A stretch of DNA of 64,000 bases, taken from Zoogloeaceae bacterium (lineage in GTDB: Bacteria; Pseudomonadota; Gammaproteobacteria; Burkholderiales; Rhodocyclaceae). The stretch covers positions 1 through 64,000 of the forward strand of contig JAITMP010000019.1 of NCBI GenBank assembly GCA_031277315.1, read 5' to 3'. The notes under the pieces were generated by a model. It was not told the DNA's origin. It ran no database searches and worked only from the letters and a program-made list of their open reading frames with translations. Shown piece after piece: positions 45,057 through 54,170 of the stretch. The position numbers and the translations under genes were made by a program. How positions within the stretch are numbered: the first letter of the stretch is position 1; the number at the start of each line of letters is the position of its first letter.

Positions 45057-46427
45057 TTGAAAATGGAAAACAAAGAATCGAAAAGCAAGGCTTTCAGGCA
45101 GGCTTCCGGGCAGGCTTTCGGGCGAACCTGGGAGCCGGTCGAAAGCGCCAGCCGGGAAGAACTCGCCGCCCTGCAACTTCAACGCCTGCGCTGGTCGCTG
45201 AATCATGCTTACACCCGCGTTGCCCCGCTCCGGCGCAAGTTTGAAGCCGCCGGCGTTCAACCTGCGGATCTGAAAACCCTCGCCGACCTGGGCCGGTTTC
45301 CCTTCACCACGAAAGACGATCTGCGCGAAACCTATCCCTTCGGCCTGTTCGCCGTGCCGCGTGAAAGCATCGCGCGGCTGCACGCCTCCAGCGGCACCAC
45401 CGGCAAGCCGACCGTCGTCGGCTACACCCAGGCCGATCTCGACATGTGGGCAAACGTCATGGCGCGCTCGATTTTCGCCGCCGGCGGACGGCCCGGCGAT
45501 CTGGTGCACAACATCTACGGCTACGGCCTGTTTACCGGCGGGCTGGGCTTCCACTACGGCGCCGAGCGCCTCGGCTGCGCCGTCGTCCCGACCTCCGGCG
45601 GCCAGACCGAAAAACAAGTCCAGTTGATCGCCGATTTCAAGCCCCGCATCGTCTGCTCCACGCCCTCCTACCTGCTCACGCTCGCAGACGGCCTCGCCGA
45701 ACAAGGCATCGACCCGGCGTCGACCAGCCTCAAGCTGGCGCTGGCCGGCGGCGAGCCATGCACGCGGGAAATGCGCGCTGTCATCGAAGCGCGCCTCGGG
45801 CTGAATGTCGTCGAATGCTACGGCCTGTCGGAAATCATCGGGCCGGGCGTGGCGATGGAATGCCTTGAAACCAAGGACGGCCCCACCATCTGGGAAGACC
45901 ATTTCTATCCCGAGATCATCGACCCGGCAAGCGGCGAGGCGCTGCCCGACGGCGCCTTCGGCGAACTCGTCATCACCTCGCTCACCAAGGAAGCCCTGCC
46001 GATGATCCGTTACCGCACGCGCGACCTGACCCGGCTGCTGCCCGGCACGGCGCGGCCGATGCGGCGTCTGGACAAGCTCGCCGGGCGCTCCGATGACATG
46101 CTCATCATTCGCGGCGTCAACGTCTTCCCGAGCCAGATCGAAGAACTGGTCATGAAAAGCCCCGCCCTCGCCCCGCACTACGTCATCCGCGTCACGCGGC
46201 CGCAACACCTCGACGATCTCCAAGTGCAAGTCGAACTGCGGCCCGACGCCGCCGCCTCCGGCGAAGCGGCGCGACAGCAAGCCGCCGCCGAACTACAGCA
46301 TCACATCAAATCCAGCATCGGCATCTCCGCCCGCGTCTGCGTCATGCCCGCGGCAAGCATCGAACGCTCCGCCGGCAAAGCGCAACGGGTCGTCGACGAA
46401 AGAGAAAAAACACCACCCGCCCGATAG
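45057..46427 (+). CDS. paaK: phenylacetate--CoA ligase
   Basis: This AMP-forming ligase activates phenylacetate to phenylacetyl-CoA. The adenylation signature is LHASSGTTGKPTVVGYT. ECYGLSEIIGPGVAMEC, IRYRTRDLTRLLPG and RSDDMLIIRGVNVFPSQIEE are PaaK-type motifs, and the C-terminal AGKAQRVVDER holds the second-step Lys region. The TTG at 45057 has GAGG seven bases upstream and may be the true start; the ATG at 45063 is six bases later. An N-terminal extension with imperfect repeats (AFRQASGQAFGRTWE) makes it slightly longer than usual. In Azoarcus the padJ ligase is co-transcribed with pad genes; here it is divergent. Confidence 0.92.
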   Translation: MKMENKESKSKAFRQASGQAFGRTWEPVESASREELAALQLQRLRWSLNHAYTRVAPLRRKFEAAGVQPADLKTLADLGRFPFTTKDDLRETYPFGLFAVPRESIARLHASSGTTGKPTVVGYTQADLDMWANVMARSIFAAGGRPGDLVHNIYGYGLFTGGLGFHYGAERLGCAVVPTSGGQTEKQVQLIADFKPRIVCSTPSYLLTLADGLAEQGIDPASTSLKLALAGGEPCTREMRAVIEARLGLNVVECYGLSEIIGPGVAMECLETKDGPTIWEDHFYPEIIDPASGEALPDGAFGELVITSLTKEALPMIRYRTRDLTRLLPGTARPMRRLDKLAGRSDDMLIIRGVNVFPSQIEELVMKSPALAPHYVIRVTRPQHLDDLQVQVELRPDAAASGEAARQQAAAELQHHIKSSIGISARVCVMPAASIERSAGKAQRVVDEREKTPPAR

Positions 46428-46466
46428 ATCGGCGTTGGCGCAGCGAAGTCCGACATGAACTTGTCA

Positions 46467-46541
46467 CCCTGCGCGCAGCCGCAGGGCGCAGAACCTGCCG
46501 CCGCTCGCCCCCATCCCGACCTTCCCCCGTTCGCGGGGGAA
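46467..46541. repeat. two hairpins in the paaK-ymgE gap
   Basis: The arms CCCTGCG and CGCAGGG (46467-46486) and the stem TTCCCCC/GGGGGAA (46522-46541) form two hairpins in the 129-bp gap between converging genes. The second, preceded by CCCCCATCCCGACC, resembles the C-rich hairpin at 38322-38395 and may be a copy of the same dispersed element. Either could also serve as a terminator, though neither is followed by a strong T run. Confidence 0.5.
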
Positions 46542-46556
46542 GATGCAAGCGCGGCT

Positions 46557-46802
46557 TCAGGTCTTTTTGAACAGGCCGATGAGGAACAGCAGGATGACGG
46601 CGCCGATGAGGGCGTTGATGATTTCGGCGATGATGCCGCCGCCGATGGCAAGGCCGATTTGCGGCAGCACCAGGCCCGCGATGAAGGCGCCGACAATGCC
46701 GACGACGATGTTGCCGATGACGCCAAAGCCGTAGCCCTTCATGATCAATCCAGCCAGCCAGCCGGCGATGCCGCCGACAACAAGCCATGCAATCAGACCC
46801 AT
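46557..46802 (-). CDS. GlsB/YeaQ/YmgE family membrane protein
   Basis: The 81-residue protein is made of three hydrophobic, glycine-rich segments (GLIAWLVVGGIAGWLAGLIMKGYGFG, NIVVGIVGAFIAGLVL, GGGIIAEIINALIGAVILLFLIG), the signature of the transglycosylase-associated YeaQ/YmgE family of stress-linked inner membrane proteins. The ATG at 46802 follows AAGGAG by six bases; the six codons upstream in the open frame are dropped for this reason. The molecular function of the family is unknown. Confidence 0.85.
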   Translation of the reverse strand: MGLIAWLVVGGIAGWLAGLIMKGYGFGVIGNIVVGIVGAFIAGLVLPQIGLAIGGGIIAEIINALIGAVILLFLIGLFKKT

Positions 46803-46875
46803 CGCGTTCTCCTTGGTCAAAAAAACCTTGAATCGGGAAACTGTACTCCCGCCGTCAAAAGAATCAACCGCTGCA

Positions 46876-47283
46876 TCAACCGCCGGCGGCCTTGGCCTGT
46901 TTGGCTTTCAGCCGTTGCGCGGTTTTTTCGAGGCCGACGATGAAGCGGCTGTGTTTGCCGCGGGCGACTTCCTCGACTGAGTCGCGGGCGGTGAATTCGT
47001 AGGTGACGGCGGGGCCGTTGACTTCGGTCAGCTTGACGGTGATCTCGACCCACATGCCGAGCAGCGTGGCGCCGATGTGATCGAGTTCGACGCGGGTGCC
47101 GACGGAATCCTTGCCTTCGCCGATGTGCGGCAGGATCAATTCACGGCAGGCGACTTCGGCGTCGTAGAGCAGGCTCGGGGTGGAATAGACGCGCAATTCC
47201 TCGCCCATGAAGCCGATGGTGCGGGGCGTGTCGACCTGGATGCGGGTGGTGGACGTGAGTCCGGGTTGCAGTGTGTCACTCAT
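46876..47283 (-). CDS. FlK-like hot-dog thioesterase
   Basis: The 135-residue protein looks like a small hot-dog acyl-CoA thioesterase related to fluoroacetyl-CoA thioesterase FlK. The residues corresponding to its Thr-Glu-His set are visible in VYSTPSLL, AEVACRE and ELDHIGATLLG. A C-terminal ARGKHSRFIVGLEKTAQRLKAKQ helix follows. It starts 13 bp after the acyl-CoA synthetase stop, so the two are probably co-expressed; it may hydrolyse dead-end aryl-CoA esters. The substrate is unknown. Confidence 0.75.
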   Translation of the reverse strand: MSDTLQPGLTSTTRIQVDTPRTIGFMGEELRVYSTPSLLYDAEVACRELILPHIGEGKDSVGTRVELDHIGATLLGMWVEITVKLTEVNGPAVTYEFTARDSVEEVARGKHSRFIVGLEKTAQRLKAKQAKAAGG

Positions 47284-47296
47284 GTTGTCTCCTCGT

Positions 47297-49378
47297 TCAA
47301 AAAACGGTTCCGCCGGGATGCCGGCGTCGCAGTGATTCGGCATTCAGGCGCGCTTCGATGTATCGCGCCAGGGCTTTCGTGCCGCGCGCACAGTTGCGGA
47401 AAATGCAGACGCCGCGATCCATCAAGCCGGCGCTCATGGCATCGTAGAGTTCGCCGCCATCGACGATGCCGATCACCGGCTTTTCGTTGCGTTCGACCAG
47501 CGCCGGCATCAGGCTCAGGGCGCTTTTCGGGCTGTGGATGTCGTGACCGGGACGCAGCTTGCTCTCCTCCAGCGCGCACACCGCCGGCGCGGTGGGATCG
47601 AGGCCGACCACCACGGCGTCGATGTTCGGGTCGCGCAAAAACGCCTCGGTGATTTGCAAGTGGGCCTCGTCGTCGGCGCCCGGATTGATGTCGAGCGGGT
47701 TGCGCACTTCGACCAGTTGATCGAGCTTCTTGGCGACGAGAATCGTCTCGATGTCCTTCACCGTGGCGTCTTCCAGCGCGCCCATGTCGAGCGCGAAGCC
47801 GTCGGCCTCGATGCTGTCAGCCATGCCGACGGCTTCAAAGCCGGCGCCGCTGATGGCGCCAAGGCGGCCGCCGCCGATCTTCTTGCCGTGCAGCGCGCCG
47901 GCCATGTAAAACAGGTCGTCGAAGGCGCTGAAGTCTTCGGCGACGATGGCGCCGGCGTGGCGCACCACCGATTCGAACAGCGTCAGGCCGCCGGCAATCG
48001 ACGCCGTGTGGCCCATCACGCCGCCCTGCCCCGGCGCCGTTTTGCCGGATTTATAGACGACGACCTGACGGCCGTTCAGCACCGCCTTGCGCACGGCATG
48101 GGCAAATTGCAGGCCGTCCAGATCCTTGAAGCCTTCGATGTAAATGCCGATGGTTTCGATGCCCGGCAGGGCGGCGAAGTAGCTCAGCATATCGCCGTGG
48201 GTGAGATCGGTCTGGTTGCCCAGCGCCAGCATGTAGGCCGGATCGAGCCAGGGATTCTGCGATATGCGCGTAATCATGAACGCGCCGCTTTGCGAGAGCA
48301 TAACGGCGGTCCGCGTCGGCTTTTTCTGCGGCTTGGGCAAACGTTCGAGCGGAATGAACCAGGAATCGTAAGCGCCCGGATGCGAGACGACGCCGAGACA
48401 GTTGGCGCCGAGAAAAATCGGCCCGCCGCCCGCCTTGGCGTGAGCGGCGTTGATGCGCGCCGCCAGCGCCGCCGCCGGTTCGCGGCTCTTTTTCGTCTCG
48501 CCCATGCTGCCGGGAATCAGCATCACCGCCTCGACCGCGTCGGAGGCGATGATTTCGTCGACCAGGTCATACACCGCGCTCGCCGCCACCGCGACGATGA
48601 GCAGATCGAGCTTGCCATCGAGCGACTTCAAATCGGCGACGCACTTCACGCCGTCAATCTCGGCCTCGCCCGGTTTGAGCACCAGCAACTGCTCCTTCGG
48701 ATAACCGCTGCCCATCAGGTTGCGCAAAATGATGCGGCCAAAATTCATGCTCGTGCCGGAAACGCCGATGATGCCGATGCGTTTCGGATGAATCAGTTTT
48801 TCGATTTTCTCAATCGGGCGCGGCAGACGGCCCGGCTGCGGCGCGCCGAACGCGCACGCCGCGCCGCGCGCGGTCAGCGTGCTCCCGATCTGCGCGGGAT
48901 TCAGTTCCAGCGCCCGCAGCACGAAAGGCGCGGCGGGATTGTCCGGCGCGAACGCTTTTCCCAACGCCAGCAGATTCTCAAAGCAGGCTTCCAGCGTCGC
49001 GTCGGGAGCTACGCCGCCGGCATGCCGCGCCAGCACGGCGAGTTTCTGGTATGCCAGCGTGCGCTTGAAGAGGCCGAGGAAATCCACCGCGTCGGTGAGC
49101 GAGACGGCGGCATACACGGAAGCCCGGTCGCGGCGGAAATTGCCTTCGTCCAGTTCTGCTTCCAGTCCGCCCAGCCCGGCGCTGATGACCATGCCGAATT
49201 CGCGCGTGCTGTTCAGGCTGACGCGCAACTCGACTGCGCCGGGCGCCGCCGAGGCGTCGAAGGCAAGGCCGAGGTTGCCGAGCAGCGTGCGCAGCGCCGC
49301 CGCGTCGAGACTGTCGCGCCCCTGCGCGGTCGCCTGGCGGAACAGCGCCGCCGTGTTCGTTATCAATGGTTCGCTCAC
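47297..49378 (-). CDS. NDP-forming acyl-CoA synthetase family protein with truncated ATP-grasp
   Basis: The 693-residue protein has the CoA-binding domain (HPKRIGIIGVSGTSMNFGRIILRNL) and succinyl-CoA-ligase-like domains (VMLSQSGAFMITRISQN, GVMGHTASIAGG with the phospho-His). An N-terminal segment of about 180 residues resembles only the second half of an ATP-grasp_5 domain. Family members interconvert acyl-CoA, ADP and phosphate with acid, CoA and ATP. The missing first half of ATP-grasp, which usually supplies ATP-contact lysines, makes activity uncertain unless a partner protein helps. It stands between lldD and the thioesterase gene in an aromatic-acid region, so an aryl-acid substrate is plausible but unproven. 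Confidence 0.8.
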   Translation of the reverse strand: MSEPLITNTAALFRQATAQGRDSLDAAALRTLLGNLGLAFDASAAPGAVELRVSLNSTREFGMVISAGLGGLEAELDEGNFRRDRASVYAAVSLTDAVDFLGLFKRTLAYQKLAVLARHAGGVAPDATLEACFENLLALGKAFAPDNPAAPFVLRALELNPAQIGSTLTARGAACAFGAPQPGRLPRPIEKIEKLIHPKRIGIIGVSGTSMNFGRIILRNLMGSGYPKEQLLVLKPGEAEIDGVKCVADLKSLDGKLDLLIVAVAASAVYDLVDEIIASDAVEAVMLIPGSMGETKKSREPAAALAARINAAHAKAGGGPIFLGANCLGVVSHPGAYDSWFIPLERLPKPQKKPTRTAVMLSQSGAFMITRISQNPWLDPAYMLALGNQTDLTHGDMLSYFAALPGIETIGIYIEGFKDLDGLQFAHAVRKAVLNGRQVVVYKSGKTAPGQGGVMGHTASIAGGLTLFESVVRHAGAIVAEDFSAFDDLFYMAGALHGKKIGGGRLGAISGAGFEAVGMADSIEADGFALDMGALEDATVKDIETILVAKKLDQLVEVRNPLDINPGADDEAHLQITEAFLRDPNIDAVVVGLDPTAPAVCALEESKLRPGHDIHSPKSALSLMPALVERNEKPVIGIVDGGELYDAMSAGLMDRGVCIFRNCARGTKALARYIEARLNAESLRRRHPGGTVF

Positions 49379-49464
49379 GCTGCCTCCTTTTTTGAAGCGT
49401 GACAGGAAATGAAATGCGCGGATTCTTTTTGTTCGATGCCGCGCTTTGCCGGGCCACTATATCA

Positions 49465-49501
49465 GATACAGTTTTCGTAGAAAATCTTTCTGTTCTGTAT
49501 C
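49465..49501. promoter_or_regulatory. inverted repeat upstream of the acyl-CoA synthetase gene
   Basis: GATACAG (49465-49471) and CTGTATC (49495-49501) are perfect inverted copies 30 bp apart centre to centre, about three helical turns. The spacing suits a DNA-binding dimer or a pair of sites upstream of the gene that starts at 49378. The local DNA is AT-richer than its surroundings. No regulator gene is nearby. Confidence 0.4.
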
Positions 49502-49525
49502 AGTTGATGTCCGTCAGGCCCGCTT

Positions 49526-50671
49526 TCAGCGATCGAGGGCGTCGTTGCCGATGTCGCTCACCCGCGCCGCGCCGAGCAGCGTCATCGTCACTGTCAGTTC
49601 GCGCCGGAAGAGATCGAGAATTTCAGCCACGCCCTGCCCGCCCCGCGCGGCAAGGCCGTAAGCCCAGGCGCGGCCCAGCATGACGGCCTTGGCGCCGCGC
49701 GCCAGCGCCTTGGCGACATCCTGACCGCCGCGAACGCCGCCGTCCATCAGCACTTCCAGCTTGTCGCCGACGGCATCGACCACGCGCGGCAGCACGGAGA
49801 TGGCGGACGGCGCGCCATCGAGTTGACGCCCGCCGTGGTTGGACACGACCAAACCGCTGGCGCCGATATCGGCGGCGGCGCGCGCGTCGTCGACGTCGAG
49901 CACGCCCTTGATGACGATCGGCCCGCTCCAGTGCTCGCGCAGCCAGCCCAGATCGCGCCAGGTGATGGCGGGATCAATCTGGGCATCGACCCAGCCCTTC
50001 ATCGCGCCGAGATTCCGCGCCGAGGGCATGGCCTGCGCCAGATTGCCGAAGGTGAGCGGCCCGCCGCCGAGCGGCACGTCGAGCAGCCAATCGACATGGC
50101 GCGCAATTTCGATGTTTTTGCGCAGCCGGTCGCGCCAGTTGCCGCCGCCGGTCATGCTGTTCCGGATGTCGCGGTAGCGCGTGGCGAACACCGGCAGGTC
50201 GACGGTGAACACCAGCGTCGTGCAGCCGGCGGCGCGGGCGCGAGCCAGCAGTTCGATGGCATAGCCGCGGTCGCGGATCACATACAGTTGAAACCAGAAC
50301 GGCGCCGCGCCAACGGCGGCGACTTCTTCCATGGAACAAATGGAAACGGTGCTGAGACAGAACGGCACGCCCGCCGCCTTCGCCGCCCGCGCCGCCTGCG
50401 TTTCACCACGGCGGGCGTACAGCCCGGCCAGCCCGACCGGGCCGAGAATCACCGGCTGCGCCAGCCGCTCGCCGAACAAGGTGGTCGCGGTATCGACATC
50501 GCTCGTGCCGCGCAGCACGCGCTGATGCAGCTTGAGCGCGTCGAGATCGTCGCGGTTGGCAGCCAGCGTCAGTTCGTTATAAGCGCCGCCATCGACGTAG
50601 TCGAAGAGCACCCGCGGCACGCGCCGCCGGGCCAGCCGGCGGTAATCGGAAACGGAAGCGGGAACCGTCAT
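49526..50671 (-). CDS. lldD: FMN-dependent L-lactate/2-hydroxyacid dehydrogenase
   Basis: The 381-residue protein belongs to the FMN 2-hydroxyacid dehydrogenases. FDYVDGGAYNE, ILGPVGLAGLYARRGE, LSTVSICSMEE, FQLYVIRDRG and the catalytic VVSNHGGRQLDG motif are all intact. Similarity to E. coli LldD is strong along the whole length, so L-lactate is the first guess. (S)-mandelate dehydrogenases are close relatives and would produce phenylglyoxylate, the substrate of the nearby pad enzyme; the APVGL/YARRGE region here is lactate-type. The ATG at 50671 has GAGG six bases upstream. It follows fdx by 49 bp. Confidence 0.85.
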   Translation of the reverse strand: MTVPASVSDYRRLARRRVPRVLFDYVDGGAYNELTLAANRDDLDALKLHQRVLRGTSDVDTATTLFGERLAQPVILGPVGLAGLYARRGETQAARAAKAAGVPFCLSTVSICSMEEVAAVGAAPFWFQLYVIRDRGYAIELLARARAAGCTTLVFTVDLPVFATRYRDIRNSMTGGGNWRDRLRKNIEIARHVDWLLDVPLGGGPLTFGNLAQAMPSARNLGAMKGWVDAQIDPAITWRDLGWLREHWSGPIVIKGVLDVDDARAAADIGASGLVVSNHGGRQLDGAPSAISVLPRVVDAVGDKLEVLMDGGVRGGQDVAKALARGAKAVMLGRAWAYGLAARGGQGVAEILDLFRRELTVTMTLLGAARVSDIGNDALDR

Positions 50672-50720
50672 GGGAAACCTCACACGGGAAGACCGCGCGA
50701 TTGTCCCACGGCGACCGGAC

Positions 50721-50981
<261 letters not shown>

Positions 50982-52013
50982 TTATTCAATGATCCAGGTG
51001 TCGCCGCTCTTGAAAAGATCGCTCAGATTGCCTTGCCCCCGGCGGGCGCGGGCATCGGCGTGCAATTCTTCGTTCAGCGTCTCGTAGCTCGGCTGGCTGA
51101 CGGCGCGGAAAACGCCGAGCGGAACAGGGAACGCCGGCACTTCGAGTTGCGAAATCAGGAAAGCCTGGCTGCTGCGCGCCGCCGCTTCATCGTGCACGAG
51201 CAGATCGGCTTCCGTCACTCCGTTCTCGCCGAGCGTGACGAGTTCCGCGTCGAGGCCGCGCAGGCGCACGCCCTTGTCCTTGTTCTTGCCGAAGATGAGC
51301 GGCTTGCCGTGTTCGAGCAGCAGGCGGGCGTCGTCGCGCACACTCCTGTCGGTGATGGCGTCGTAAGCGCCGTCGTTGAAGACGATGCAGTTCTGGAAGA
51401 TTTCGACGAAGGCCGTGCCCTTGTGCATGGCGGCGCGCTTGAGCACGCTCGCCATGTGCGCCTGATCGGCGTCCACGGTGCGGGCGACGAAGGTGGCGCC
51501 AGCGCCGAGCGCCAGGGCAACCGGATTGAACGGGCGGTCGATATTGCCCAGCGGCGTCGTCTTGGTTTTCTTGCCCATTTCGGAAGTCGGCGAATACTGC
51601 CCCTTGGTGAGGCCGTAGATGCGGTTGTTGAGCAGGATGACCTTCAGGTCGATGTTGCGCCGCATGGCGTGGATGAAGTGGTTGCCGCCGATGGCGAGCG
51701 CGTCGCCGTCGCCCGTCACCACCCACACGGAGAGTTCCGGCCGCGCCAGCTTCAGCCCGCTGGCGATGGCCGGCGCGCGCCCGTGGATGCTGTGCATGCC
51801 GTAGGTTTCCATGTAGTAGGGAAACCGGCTGGAGCAGCCGATGCCGGAAATGAAGGCGAAGTTCTCGCGCGGGATGCCCAGCGTCGGCATCAGTTTTTGA
51901 ATCTGCGCCAGCACGGCGTAATCGCCGCAGCCGGGGCACCAGCGCACATCCTGATTGGATTCAAAGTCCTTCTTGCTCAGGACGGCGACGGGTTCAGCGA
52001 GCGTGGAAGCCAT
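50982..52013 (-). CDS. korB: 2-oxoglutarate:ferredoxin oxidoreductase beta subunit (KorB)
   Basis: KorB carries TPP and one iron-sulfur cluster. The 343-residue product shows DVRWCPGCGDYAVLAQIQ, FISGIGCSSRFPYYMETYGMHSIHGRAP, the TPP motif VTGDGDALAIGGNH...LLNNRIYGLTKGQ and the downstream NCIVFNDGAYD. The start at MASTLAEP (52013) lies 10 bp after korA. The substrate is called as 2-oxoglutarate because of the two-subunit architecture and the ferredoxin partner; a branched 2-oxoacid is less likely but possible. Confidence 0.92.
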   Translation of the reverse strand: MASTLAEPVAVLSKKDFESNQDVRWCPGCGDYAVLAQIQKLMPTLGIPRENFAFISGIGCSSRFPYYMETYGMHSIHGRAPAIASGLKLARPELSVWVVTGDGDALAIGGNHFIHAMRRNIDLKVILLNNRIYGLTKGQYSPTSEMGKKTKTTPLGNIDRPFNPVALALGAGATFVARTVDADQAHMASVLKRAAMHKGTAFVEIFQNCIVFNDGAYDAITDRSVRDDARLLLEHGKPLIFGKNKDKGVRLRGLDAELVTLGENGVTEADLLVHDEAAARSSQAFLISQLEVPAFPVPLGVFRAVSQPSYETLNEELHADARARRGQGNLSDLFKSGDTWIIE

Positions 52014-52023
52014 GTATGTCTCC

Positions 52024-53895
<1,872 letters not shown>

Positions 53896-54170
53896 GATGT
53901 CTCCTGATGTGCCGCTAAACGCAATTTAGCCTTGCTTGCCCTGCCTCTCCCTGCCTTGCCCTGCCCCACTTCACTTGTTTGCCGCCTTGTTTGCCACTGC
54001 ATCTGCTGCTGATCTACCGCCGATTTGCCACCGGTCTGCTACTCCATGCCGCCGATTATAATTGGTTTACAAACTATTTGCTATCCACCATTTAAAGCCC
54101 CGTGCGCGGCCCCTTCCGTCCGGCTGCCGGGCATGAAAACGCTACCGCCGGCATGGCTGGTGGAAAAACC
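53896..54170. promoter_or_regulatory. korA upstream region with consensus -10
   Basis: The 275-bp gap contains a perfect TATAAT on the minus strand (54055-54060). The -35 position (54078-54083) reads TAGCAA, a weak match. Between them lies GTTTACAAAC on the plus strand, near-palindromic with the form GTTT-N2-AAAC and a possible operator. The rest of the gap (53930-54050) is a low-complexity run of CTGC, TTGC and GCCT words. No gene was found in it. Confidence 0.45.

Noticed and set aside
47534-49402. 622-codon plus-strand frame opposite the acyl-CoA synthetase gene
   Set aside because: Antisense shadow; the minus-strand protein has clear domains and normal coding features.
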